Below, piece by piece: positions 1 through 10,459 of a stretch of DNA of 64,000 bases. Numbering within the stretch: position 1 is the stretch's first letter; each line of letters starts with the position of its first letter. This stretch comes from Wurfbainia villosa. Lineage: Eukaryota > Streptophyta > Magnoliopsida > Zingiberales > Zingiberaceae. Made by a program: the position numbers and the translations under genes. The DNA lies in the NCBI GenBank assembly GCA_025175895.1, contig CM045990.1, forward strand, positions 42,032,658 through 42,096,657, given 5' to 3'. A model generated the notes under the pieces. It was not told the DNA's origin. It searched no databases and worked only from the letters and a program-made list of their open reading frames with translations.

Positions 1-884
1 TTACGATTACAAAAACCTTCGAAGCAAAAGATAGAGAGACAACCCCTCTCTTCTATTAAAATAAAATGCAACAGTAGAAAGCCTCGATTAACAAACGAAT
101 TGCAAGATTAAGAGAAATGACAAACTAAGATTGTACCAACAACTCGAAGATAGGACTTAAACTAGGGTTGTTGGCAGCACTTCGTTGTTGTAGAGTCTTC
201 AGAGAGTCGCAGCGTTGCGGAGGCTTTTGAGCACTTAGAATTGATGAGAAAACCCTAGGTTAGGACCTCCTTTTATAGCCTTTGAGCCCCTTTTCAAGAG
301 GAACCCTAGCCAATCATATTTGAGCACCACTCCCCTTGAAATTTGGTGATAAACCTTGACTCCTCGAAGCTGATCCTTTGACCATCAGTCGACTGATGGC
401 AGCATCAGTCGAGTGCTAACCTCCAGCAGTCGACTGATTGACGGCAGTCGAGTCCTCTAAGTTGGCAGTCGACTGATGCTAGCTGCAAGGCAAAGTTAGC
501 TTAACAAAAACATTATTTTGACGGCCTCCGACCGTCCGATCTCGACCTAGACCATCTATAGGATGTCTTTGGTCGGATCTACGCTTAAGGTCATCCCTGT
601 AAAGAGGATACGACCTCACTTACACTCGCACACACGAGCTTACCTCGATACTTACGTGTTGCTATTGCTTCCGGCCTTCCACTCGATTCCTTCGGCTCCC
701 TTCGAAGTCACTCGAGTGTCGCTCGACCACCGCGGCTTCCTCTGGGTGTCGCTAGCCTTCAGCTCCAGCTATAGCAATCTTCAGCACACTCGATTCAGCT
801 CGTGAGATAACGACATGAGCTTAACTTTGCATCGTTTGCTATAATCAAAACTCAGGTTCGACTTAGGTGCCTACTGCACCAACA
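1..884 (-). mobile_element. Partial LTR of SIRE-like copia family E (minus orientation)
   Basis: The right end (gcaccaaca at 876-884) is the reverse complement of the start of the E LTR at 41523 (TGTTGGTGC). The order of landmarks is also the same: CAGTCGACTG palindromes at 386, 427 and 466, then a TATA-like tataaaag read on the minus strand near 271-280. The LTR is cut off by the window start. Its neighbour at 885 is the middle of an F LTR, so E probably inserted into F, but the other target-site copy lies outside the window. A small open frame at 563-805 lies in this LTR and has no supporting signature. Confidence 0.75.
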
Positions 885-2665
885 GCTAGAAGGCTTAGGT
901 CTAAGCTAAGGGTGGTCTAGCAAGTATGAGGGCATCATACTTGGGGTTAAACCTCATGGTTGAGGTTATCAGTCGACTGGAGCTTTGGACCAGTCGATTG
1001 GTCAAGTGTTTTGACACTTAGCAGCCGAGTTGACTCTTAGCAGTCAATTGGGATTATGTCCAGTCGAACTGCTCAGACTCGACTGGTGTTCGATTGTAGA
1101 AAATAGTCTAGCAGCCGACTATTGGTCGAGTTATGGGAGCAGAATGCTCAGTAGCGGACTAGTCAGTCGGCTATGACCCTGGCAATTGATTACTGGGTAA
1201 TGGCAGTCGACTGCCAGTGTAACCGTAACCGTTGGCTTGAATGGCAACGTGGATTAAGCCGTTGTCTCACAAGGGTACTGTTGGCAGTCGACTGGGGACT
1301 TATGGCAGTCGACTGTCATGCGTAGAATCAACCCGAGATCAATAGAGCTATCAAATAGGTTGACCCATGGCGGGGCAGATCAACCCATCGTAAACCCAAT
1401 ATTTAGCGGAGAGGGGCGGGCCGACCCACCATCTCGGTGGGTTGAGAAATTTCCAACCCAACCCAACCCAAGGGGGGTTGCGGATTAGGCGGGCCAACCC
1501 GCAGGCCACAAAAATTTAAAAAATATATCTAAAATTACTGAGGTGTTGAGGGCTTGAGATAATGCTCTGTAAGATAGATGGGTAACATGTTTAAAATATA
1601 AGCATTTTAAGTAACTAAAATATTATAATTGAGATTCAATTATCGACCTTCAAAATTGAGTACCGATGTTTTTGATTCCTTTCCAATGTTCCAAAATATT
1701 CAAATCTTGATAATATGTAAATGTAAATTTTTTGCTCCTCCAAATAGAGATTCAATTGAGATTTTATAGCCTAGATAATTATTTAATTTTAATATGTCAT
1801 TATTTACTATATTGATTAGAATAGTAGTGACAAGATAATATAAAATAATTAGAGTATAAAAAAAATAGAGTACTCCATTAAATATTCTTTTGTTCTTCTC
1901 TCTTAACTTCTTTTATACTTTGTTGAGGTGTATGTGTGATAGAAGAAGATTGCGATGATGAAAAACTTGTCTTGTTAATATTAAAATATTGGTCAAAAAA
2001 CTTATACAATTTTATTTTCACATGTTCCATCTTTTGACATTTCTCAACCCGCGGACCAACCCGTGCTCACGGTGAGCCAACTCGTCTGGACCCGCAACCC
2101 GCGCGGGTCGATCCATTTAGGCTTGTCAAAATGGCGGGTTGATAAAATTTCAACCCAACCCACTTAAATTATTTGGCGGGGCGGGCCAACCCGACGGGCC
2201 CAACCCAACTTGACAGCTCTAGAGATCAGCTATTAAAGGAGCTCGAGGAGGAGATTCTTGGCATGGTTCTTTGAGGCGATTTGGAGGGAATTTGATGCTG
2301 CAATCCAAACCTTCAAGGCTACTCTCAAGCAACTAAAAGCAAGCATTCAAGTTCACATTGTGTAAAGTTTTTTTTACTTGTATTTGCTTGTATTTTGTTT
2401 CTTATTGTCATAAGAATCGTTGTAAGAGGGTTCTCCGCCTCCGACTTGTTCTCGAGAAGGAGTATTTGATTATTAGTGGTGTTTGGCATCGATTGGGCTC
2501 ATTCGAGCCCAACTCATAGAGTAGGAACCTTGAGGTTCCAAACCATGTTATATTGTTGTTTTCTTGTGCTTGTGTATTTGTATTGTATTTTCTATTTCCG
2601 TTGAGCTAATAACAATTGTAGATGCAATCACGATCGATTTCCATCTTCGATGCCTACATTGACCA
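885..2665 (+). mobile_element. LTR of SIRE-like copia family F, copy 1, interrupted by a hAT MITE
   Basis: The text from gctagaaggcttagg onward matches the middle of the other F LTRs (3175, 21541, and 41400 in reverse). It has palindromes at 970, 1204, 1285 and 1306 and the same downstream order: a ggagctcga block, then gagtaggaacc, then an end near 2665. The 5' part is missing because an E LTR abuts it at 884. The insertion at 1343-2221 splits it. The usual 3' phrase ctattcaccccc is not visible, so the end is approximate. Only about 45 bases separate it from the next F LTR, which implies an almost completely deleted internal region. Confidence 0.7.
1343..2221. mobile_element. Non-autonomous hAT-type MITE, 879 bp
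   Basis: The ends are inverted: TAGAGCTATCAA at 1343-1354 and, read on the minus strand, TAGAGCTGTCAA ending at 2221. The flanking bases are an 8-bp target duplication with one mismatch, GAGATCAA (1335-1342) and GAGATCAG (2222-2229). Eight-base duplications and TAGAG-type ends are typical of plant hAT elements. Both subterminal regions carry repeated G/C-rich motifs such as gcgggccaaccc, the usual layout of transposase-binding repeats. The centre (about 1510-2030) is AT-rich with no coding frame, so a transposase would have to come from elsewhere. F LTR sequence resumes cleanly after it. Confidence 0.82.
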
Positions 2666-2700
2666 TATGACTAGTGGATGATTGAGATATCCAAAGTCAT

Positions 2701-2711
2701 ATGGGGGAGAT
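2701..2711 (+). promoter_or_regulatory. Polypurine tract before F LTR copy 2
   Basis: The tract atgggggagat is followed directly by TATTAGAGCAATC, a decayed version of the F LTR start seen intact at 20971 (TGTTAGTGCAATC). It primes plus-strand synthesis in LTR elements and fixes the LTR boundary. Confidence 0.6.
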
Positions 2712-2724
2712 TATTAGAGCAATC

Positions 2725-3060
2725 AACCTCAAAAGTCTAAGTTTGGATACTTGGCAAGGAAAGTCCAAATATGGATATTTGGCAAGAGAAGTCCAAAGGT
2801 ATAGTCTTGGTAGCATAAGTTCAAGTGTGTAGTCTTGGCAGTGTAAAGTCTAAGTGAACTTTGGAAATTGGAAAGTCCAAGTCATGGGTACTTGGAAAAG
2901 GGAAAATCCAAGGGTAGGTTTGGCGGCATAAAGTCCAAGCATAAGTTTTGGCGGCGTAAGTCCAAATGGATCTTGACAATGTGAAAGTCCAAGGTGTAGG
3001 TTTGACGATGTAAAGTTCAAGCATAGGTCTTGGTGGCATAAGTCTAAATGAACCTTAGCA
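2725..3060 (+). repeat. Imperfect minisatellite of about 30 bp in the F LTR 5' part
   Basis: The unit is roughly aagtccaag, a short spacer, then cttgg plus a few bases, repeated about ten times with drift. The same array is present at 21135-21440 in F copy 3. Each unit holds a small inverted repeat (CCAAG and CTTGG). Confidence 0.65.
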
Positions 3061-3724
3061 AAGGACCCGGTTAGCATGACAATAGGCAATGGAAGCACCT
3101 GAAAGCTAGCATGAAGGATGAAAGAGTTGTGGAGGAGTTGGATGGATTTGAGAGGCATGAGGCTAATGGAGGTGGCTAGAAGGCTTAGGTCTAGGCTATG
3201 AGTGTGTATCAAGTATGAGGGGATCATACTTGGGTTAAACCTCATGGTTGAGGTTTACTAGTCGACTAATGGCTTTGGCCAGTCGACTAGACGAGTGTTT
3301 GACACTCGGAAGCCTAGTTGGCTGAGAGCAATCGCCAGTCGACTAGTCAGGTAGTCAACTGAGGCTCAATTATTGATATGTGGCTCTGGCTCCACAATAG
3401 TTGATTAGAATTAAGTGGTCAGGACACAGAATATTGAGCAGTTAACTGCTAGCCCATCACAGTGGATTGGTGGCTATGGAAATTGATTGTTAGGTTAGGG
3501 CAGTCGACTGATGGGCAACTTTCTGACATAAATTAAGCCACTGTGAGGCAACGACTAATGGTCGAGTCGACTGCTAGGTAAGAGCAGTCGACTAGAAGGT
3601 AGAGAATAATCAACCTGAGCTTAGTTATAAAAGGAGCTCGATGGGAGGATTTGGAGTTGTCGATTCTTGAGCTTTGAGGAGGGGTTTTGCTGTTGCATTC
3701 CAGACCTTCCAAGGCGTTCAAAGC

Positions 3725-5818
3725 TGTAGGTCGTTGCTTCGGAGGCTCATTGGCTCCCATGTCCCCGGATTAAAATTTTCATTAATGAAAGAATTAATCC
3801 GGATGGGATGAGTTTCCTTGGCACAACCAATTCGTCATCGTGCTAACAACTTGAGTGGTCGCTTGAACAAACTAGTTGTTCAAGCAACACAACTCTTCTA
3901 GTTGGTTAGCCGCGGAAGAGACGACGGACGGATCGCCGGTTTTTATGTTTGTCTTCGGGGTCCAAGATTATACAAAATATATACATATGCATAATTGTAT
4001 AATCAACAACTAAAATAACATGCTCAGATCTGAAAATAAAGTTGTACCACTTTATACCTTACGATCTTCTACCGTATGTCTTATCCTCCTCGTGGACGAC
4101 GTGTGGGCGAAGATCCTCCACGAGTAGAAGCCTTCTAGATCGCGTTCTTCCCTTCCTTGTCCGCTGCGAACAAAGAGAAGAACCAACAAAACCTTTCCTT
4201 TCTAGAACCGGCCACCAAGCAAAGGAGTTTGATGCAACCGCCGGCCAAGGAACGAGTGGATGAAGCGCCGGCCACCAATGGAAGGAGAACCGCCGACCAC
4301 CTTGGAGAGATTGGAGGAGTGAACGCCGGCCACCAATGGAAGGAGAACCGCCGGCCAAGGAATAAGAGAGAGGCCTAGAGGATGGGCGCTGGCCAAGTCT
4401 TGATTGAGGAAGATGGGCGCCGGCAACAATTTGATGGAAGAAGATTGCCGCCCAAGCCCTAGCTCCCAAACCCTAGCCGCCCAACCTAAAACCCTAACCC
4501 CAATTGATCATCTTGCCGCCCAACCCTAAGCTTTCCTTTTATAGAGTTAGGCTTAGGACTCCTTTAATCTCCACCGTTGGATCTAGGGATTTAATCACCA
4601 CCGTCGGATCTAGGGTTTTATCCCAACCGTCGGATCTAGGGTTTCATCCCAACCGTCGGATCTAGGATTTCATCTCAACCGTCGGATCTAGGATTTCATC
4701 CCAACCGTCGGATCTAGGATTTCATCCCAACCGTCGGATCCAGTGATTTAATCTCAACCGTTGATTCTAGGGTTTCATCCTAACCATCGGATCTAGGGAT
4801 TTAATCCCAACCGTTGGTTCTAGAGTTTCATCCCAACCATCGGATCTAGGGATTTAATCCCAACTGTTGGTTCTAGGGTTTCATCCCAACCATCGGATCT
4901 AGACTTCACAAGGATTATATTAGGCTACGATAGGGACCATAAGGAGGAGTTGGATCTTGGCCACCCGATGGATCGGAACCACACTCACTTGATCCATCAA
5001 TGATGTTCCATTCCACTAGAGGATCATCATTGAACTACCTCACCAAATCCCATAAATTAATATGGGCTCCATATATTATTTGTACATTCATCTCCCCGTG
5101 TTTAAGATATCGAATGTCCGTCAATTAATTGATTTACTGACCATCAATTAATTAACATCTAATTCCTCGAGTAGTACCACTCAACCTTATCATCATGTTG
5201 ACTAAGTCAACCAGCTGTGTTTACATGATGAACCTTATGAGCTCCTCAAGGGGACATCATCAACCTAATATATAGGACACGGTTTCCTTCTATAATTAAC
5301 GACACACCATGTAAATAATATCATTTCCCAACTTACCGGGCATATTGATTTAATCCATCTAAATCTCACCCTCTGGAAAATCAAAGAAATAAATACTAAG
5401 TACATGTGTCCGTTATTATATCGAGATTAAGAGCATGTACAACATAATATCCGAGGTCCGATTCAATTATGTAGTCAGCAATTAATTGAATCACCTCTAT
5501 GTCGGTCCTGCTCAATACACCTAAGTGTACTAGTGTAACTTTATGTTCAAGACAAAACAATACCAAGCTACACTACAACCATGCCAATGGTTTATCCAAA
5601 ACCATCTTGGTTGTGAGCCTCTATTTATATTTTACAAGGGACTGATAACATGATCTTCTGTGCCACACCAAGCACCATGTTATCTACAATGTAAAATATT
5701 AGACAATATGCACACACATATAATAAATATATAAAGTGCAAACAATGATCATGTGATTCTTATTTTAAAATAAAATGTTCATACAAAAAGAGCTAGGCTT
5801 TCAGTATACATTCCAACA
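3725..5818 (-). mobile_element. Solo LTR of copia family A, minus orientation
   Basis: Reading the minus strand, it starts TGTTGGAATGTATAC at 5818 and ends in the ctaca-type terminus at 3725, collinear with the A LTR at 7311-9395. The flanks are a perfect 5-bp duplication, AAAGC at 3720-3724 and 5819-5823. No internal region is present, so unequal LTR recombination after insertion is the likely origin. The 26-bp tandem array (about 4565-4900) and the TATA box (minus strand, near 4536-4543) are both kept. No protein is encoded, and the short frames inside are incidental. Confidence 0.9.
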
Positions 5819-6317
5819 AAAGCAACCAACAAGTATTCAAAGAAAAATCACACTTGTAAAGTAGTTTTTGTTTAGTATTTCATTTGTATCTTGTATTTGC
5901 TTGTTTGTGTTGTTGTTTACTGTTGTAAGCTTATTGTACGAGGTTTCTCCACCTTCGAATTGTGTTTTGAGAAGAAGATGAGGTTTAGTGGAGTAGACAC
6001 TTAAGTTCGACAATGGAGTAAGAACTTTAGGTTCCAAACTACGTAAAAGAGTGGTGTTGTTCTTGTGTTGTTTTCGTTTGTGTTTATTTTGTACATTCCG
6101 CTGCGCTAATGAATTGTAGACAAGCAAGAACGCGATCAAACGAAGAAATTGCAAAATTGCTATTCACCCTCCCTCTAGTGCGACCATATCGATCAACGAT
6201 CACTCTACAATTAGTATTAGAGCAAGGTTGCTCTTCAAGGATTAACAACCGAGGGAGCACGCGCTAGAGGAGAGAAGAAACGAATAGAGTTGCCAAAGCT
6301 TGGACTAGGACACGACA

Positions 6318-7165
6318 TCAACACTCCTCCGCCCCTATGAATTTTATGGAGCTAAAGAATTTAATAAATGGAGGGCGAGGATGGAAAACTTCTTGATGTT
6401 GGACATAGAGAATTGGTTCATCATCATGGATGGATTTGACCCACTGATGGACGACAAGGGAAGAGTCCTCAAGAAGAAGGGAATTTAAGATAAATGTAGA
6501 GGTAGCCATAATTGTAGCAAATTCTATACCTAATGATATTTTATCCAAGATAGGTACATTTAGGGATGCCAAGGAGTTGTGGAGCAAGCTAGTAAAGTTC
6601 CATGAGAAACCCACACCAACTCAAATGGTTAAAAAAGAAGCAGAGAAAGAAGTATCATCTTCCGAAAGGTGTGAAGTATCAAAAATTGAGAGATGCTCAA
6701 CTCCCTAAGAAGAAGAGGTCAAGGAGGTTGAAGAAGTCTCCACTTCAAGAATTGAGGGGGAGCAGAGACCTTCCTCAATGTCGGAGCAAGAGCAAGAAGA
6801 AGCATCTACCTCCGGTGCAAATGAAGAACAAGAGTCCCCTACCAAGGAAGGTAACTCAAATGCAATTCATAAAAATAAAAATAATATAAGTTGCTTTTAG
6901 TGTAGGGAATAAGGACATTATAAGAGCAAGTGTTCAAAAAGAGTCAAAAAAGCTCAACCGACACTAAAAGTGAATGAGAAGCCAAAGGAAGCCAGTGCCC
7001 AAAGTCAAAAAGACAAGGAACATATTATTTCCTTTAAATGCAATCAAAGAGGACACTATATGAGCCAATGCCCTAAGGAAAGACAACCTAAGAAAAGCAA
7101 AGGAGGGAGCTCAAGTGTAGGGAGAGAAAAGGCACTCCCTAAGGTACATTTAAATAATGCTCCTT
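6318..7165 (+). pseudogene. Broken gag of SIRE-like copia family F
   Basis: The frame upstream of 6480 reads like a UBN2-type gag N-terminus, with motifs FNKWRARMENFL and WFIIMDGFDP. After frame breaks it continues through KELWSKLVKFHE (about 6573-6605) and a charged Glu/Ser-rich linker, and ends with two zinc-knuckle relics. The first (about 6890-6940) has stops at two positions between its cysteines. The second (about 7033-7075) reads FKCNQRGHYMSQC, with the first Cys replaced by Ser. Gag forms the virus-like particle and binds element RNA through such knuckles. Stops and frameshifts make this copy non-functional. Pol is absent: the sequence jumps from gag to an LTR fragment at about 7166. 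Confidence 0.7.
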
Positions 7166-7310
7166 AAGGAAGAGCTAGAAGGTTAAGTCTAGGTCTAGGA
7201 AGTCAATTCAAGTATGAATTACTCATACTTGAGTATGATCGATCGATTGATCGATCGATGATCTGATAAGGTGCTCGGAGTCAGCCGAAATCGACGATCA
7301 CCGATCGCCA
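7166..7310 (+). mobile_element. F-like LTR fragment with GATC-rich palindromes
   Basis: The words agctagaaggttaagtctagg and caagtatgaattactcatacttg match the middle of F LTRs. Where other copies have CAGTCGACTG, this one has overlapping gatcgatcgattgatcgatc (about 7238-7257). It is cut by the insertion of element A at 7311. Confidence 0.5.
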
Positions 7311-9395
7311 TGTTGGAATGTATACTGAAAGTCTAGCTCTTTTTGTATGAACATTTTATTTTGAAATAAGAATCACATGATCATTGTTTGCACTTTATAT
7401 ATTTATTATATGTGTGCATATTGTCTAATATTTTACATTGTAGATAACATGGTGCTTGGTGTGGCATAGAAGATCATGTTATCAGTTCCTTGTAAAATAT
7501 AAGTAGAGGCTCACAACCAAGATGGTTTTGGACAAACTATTGGCATGGTTGTAGTGTAGCTTGGTATTGTTTTGTCTTGAACATAGAGTTACACTGGTAC
7601 ACTTAGGTGTATTGAGAAGGACCGACATAGAGGTGATTCAATTTAGTACTGACTACATAATTGAATCGGACCTCGGATATTATGTTATACATGCTCTTAA
7701 TCCCGATATAATAATGGGTACATGTACTTAGTATTTATTTCTTTGATTTACCAGTGGGTGAGATTTAGATGGATTAAATCAATATGCCCTGTAAGTTGGG
7801 AAATAATATTATTTACATGGTGTACCGTTGATTATAGGAGGAAACCGTGTCCTATATATTAGGTTGATGATGTCCCCTTGAGGAGCTCATAAGGTTCATC
7901 ATGTAAACCCAGCTGGTTGACTTAGTCAACATGATGATAAGGTTGAGTGGTACTACTCGAGGAATTAGATGTTAATTAATTGATGGTCAGTAAATCAATT
8001 AATTGACGGACATTCGATATCTTAAACACGGGGAGATGAATGTACAAATAATATATGGAGCCCATATTAATTTATGGGGGTTGGTGAGGTAGTTCAATGA
8101 TGATCCTCTAGTGGAATGGAACATCATTGATGGATCAAGTGAGTGTGGTTCCGATCCATCGGGTGGCCAAGATCTAACTCCTCCTTATGGTCCCTATCGT
8201 AGCCTAATATAATCCTTGTGAAGTCTAGATCCAAGAATGTAAAACAAAACCTAGAACCAACGGTTGGGATTAAATCCCTAGATCTGATGGTTAGGATGAA
8301 ACCCTAGAACCAACGGTTGGGATTAAATCCCTAGATCCGATGGTTAGGATGAATCCCTAGAATTGACGGTTGGGATTAAATTCCTAGATCCGACGGTTGG
8401 GATAAAACCCTAGATCTGACGGTTGGGATGAAACCCTAGATCCGACGGTTGGGATGAAATCCTAGATCCGACGGTTGGGATAAAACCCTAGATCCGACGG
8501 TGGAGATTAAATCCCTAGATCCGACGGTGGAGATTAAAGGAGGCTTAAGCCTAACTCTATAAAAGGAAAGCTTAGGGTTGGGCGGCAAGAATTAATAGAA
8601 TAGAGAATTAGGGTTTGGCTCTACCACAAGTGGGCGGCTAGGGTTTTGGAGCAAAACAAGTGGGCGGCAACCTTCTTCCTTCTAGTTGATTGCCGGCGCC
8701 CATCCTCCTCCATTAAGACTTGGCCGGCGCCCATCCTAGAGGCCTCTCCCTTCTTCCTTGGTCGGCGGTTCTCCTTCCATTGGTGGCCGGCGCTCTTCCT
8801 CCTCCCTTTCTCCTTGGTGGCCGGTGGCAACCCCTCTTCAAGTTGGCCGGCGCTTCATCCACTCGCTCCTTGGCCGGCGGTTGCACCAAATTCCCTAATT
8901 TGGTGGCCGGTTCTAGAAAGGATAGGTAATTGTTGGTTCTTCTCTTTGTTCGCAGCGGACAAGGAAGGGAAGAACACGATCTAGAAGGCTTCTACTCGTG
9001 GAGGATCTTCGTCCACACGTCGTCCACGAGAAGGATAGGACATACGGTAGAAGATCGTAAGGTATAAAGTTCTTTTAACTTTAATTACAAATTTGAGCAT
9101 GTTCTTTTATGTTTTGATTATACATGTGTGTGTATGAAAATATATTGTATAATCATGGACTCCGAAGACAAACACAAAAACCGGCGATCCGTCCGTCGTC
9201 TCTTCCGCGGCTAATCAACTAGAAGAGTTGTGTTGCTTGAACAACTAGTTTGTTCAAGCGACCACTCAAGTTGTTAGCACGACGATGAAACGGTTGTGCT
9301 AAGGAAGCTCATCCCATCCGGATTAATTCTTTCATTAGTGAAAATTTTAATCCGGGGACATGGGAGCCAATGAGCCTCCGAAGCGACTCCCTACA
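7311..9395 (+). repeat. 5' LTR of element A
   Basis: It starts TGTTGGAATG and ends ctaca just before the primer site. It holds the 26-bp tandem array (about 8228-8545), then a TATA box (tataaaag, 8558-8565), which places the transcription start near 8590. The sequence after the TATA box is rich in ggccggcg motifs and has frames without recognisable domains. Confidence 0.9.
8228..8545 (+). repeat. 26-bp tandem array upstream of the A LTR TATA box
   Basis: I count about 11 units of a roughly 26-bp repeat whose core is ccgacggttgggat followed by aaaccctagat. The array ends about 13 bases before the TATA box. Most units contain CGGTTG or GGTTAG, which fit plant MYB-type recognition (CNGTTR). The same array is in the solo LTR (4565-4900, reverse), the right LTR (15190-15500), and in shorter form in H LTRs (22425-22560, 23207-23342, 29830-29960). 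Confidence 0.8.
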
Positions 9396-9397
9396 AA

Positions 9398-9410
9398 TGG
9401 TATCAGAGCC
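9398..9410 (+). promoter_or_regulatory. Primer-binding site of element A
   Basis: TGGTATCAGAGCC lies two bases after the LTR end. This is the standard plant copia match to the 3' end of initiator tRNA-Met. Confidence 0.9.
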
Positions 9411-10459
9411 ACGATTTCCGGTTTTGTGTGTTTAGGATTCGGTTAATTTTTATGCACTTATTCATATATTATATGTGCCGGATAATAGTAGGATATGCGT
9501 AGTTTAACTCTTTGGTTGCAGGCATAAGATCCGACTATTATGGCCATATGTGTGTATGTGATTGGATGTGTGTAAATATTTATTATTTGAATCCTCGGGG
9601 TTGACGAGGCTAGATTAGTATTTAATTTTTGTAATTAAATACGACATTGTTTAGCCGCTCATTTTAGTTTACTTTCGATCTAGATTATTTGTACACTCCT
9701 TCGTGGAGTATAGGATCGATGGATGTAAATTAAAATAGTTTTATCTCGGCTCGGATCTCTTTGGTGACTTGTGCACGGGAAAAGATGGAGCGGACGAGGT
9801 GACGACACGATGGGATGCATATTGGAGGACAATGCCATAATAGTTGGAAAAATTCTATTTTTTCCATATTTATTGCTTATTTGTTTTACATGCATGTTGT
9901 GTATGTTTTAAAATTCCTCATTTTCAATTTACTAAGTGGGAGAGGGACATTTTAATTAATTCCCGCGACCTCCATTACAATTTGACGTGTGATGCAACAA
10001 ACTTGCGCGTTGGCTCTGAGTGCTTTCCTCCCCATCGGATGGGTTTGTTTGTGGATCACTAGGTCAAATAATGGTTATAGGAAATTATTAAGGAGCGTGT
10101 GTACTTCCCCATCGGTAAGGCACATAATCCGAAATAATTCCCTTAGTATCGTGTAATGGTGCACACTTAGATGCAAATTAAAAGTATCCTCCCCATCGGA
10201 GTCACTGCTTTTATTTGTAGGGCCAAAGAGGAACTAACTATTAATTTTATTTGTCAAAAAGTAAGGTTGACAAGATAATAAAATTAATGGGTAAAACCTC
10301 CTCTTACAAATGTAGAATTTGTATACGTCCACACTATCGTGGCATGCGATATTCTCGGTGTTTTGAGGTGTTGGTTGATTTCGGAATTTTATTGTTTTTG
10401 AGGAATCAATAATATTTGAAATCTAATATTTTGATCATTGTGATTTTTAGGATTTTCAA
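9411..10459 (+). other. Untranslated leader of element A
   Basis: About 1 kb between primer site and gag holds no domain. The corresponding H leader at 27931-28970 is collinear in reverse, including repeated ccccatcgg phrases (near 10020-10200), so it is a conserved part of the family and not an insertion. Confidence 0.65.

Larger units (their letters stand above)
2712..6209 (+). mobile_element. F LTR copy 2, split by an A-family solo LTR
   Basis: F LTR sequence runs 2712-3724 and resumes at 5824. The reading across the gap matches uninterrupted F copies. It begins at the degraded start after the polypurine tract and ends near ctctaca at 6209, just before a decayed primer site (tagtattagagc, 6212-6223, two mismatches to TGGTATCAGAGC). 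The 3' part holds the family phrase ctattcaccctccctctag. It carries one exact CAGTCGACTG (3501) and several one-base variants. Its 5' part is a minisatellite, listed separately. Confidence 0.75.

Noticed and set aside
563..805. 80-codon open frame at the left edge
   Set aside because: Lies within an E LTR in reverse; no domain, and the LTR context explains the sequence.
4059..4469. 136-codon and overlapping frames rich in Pro/Ala/Gly
   Set aside because: Part of the GC-rich segment downstream of the TATA box in the A LTR; appears in all A LTR copies with frame changes.
8228..8545. CRISPR-like array of regular repeats
   Set aside because: Units are contiguous, with no unique spacers and no cas genes; a plant LTR minisatellite.
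9398..9410. tRNA gene suggested by tRNA-Met-like bases
   Set aside because: Only the 12 to 13 bases complementary to the tRNA 3' end are present; it is a primer-binding site, as at 28971, 38403, 39551, 42605, 50051 and 58957.
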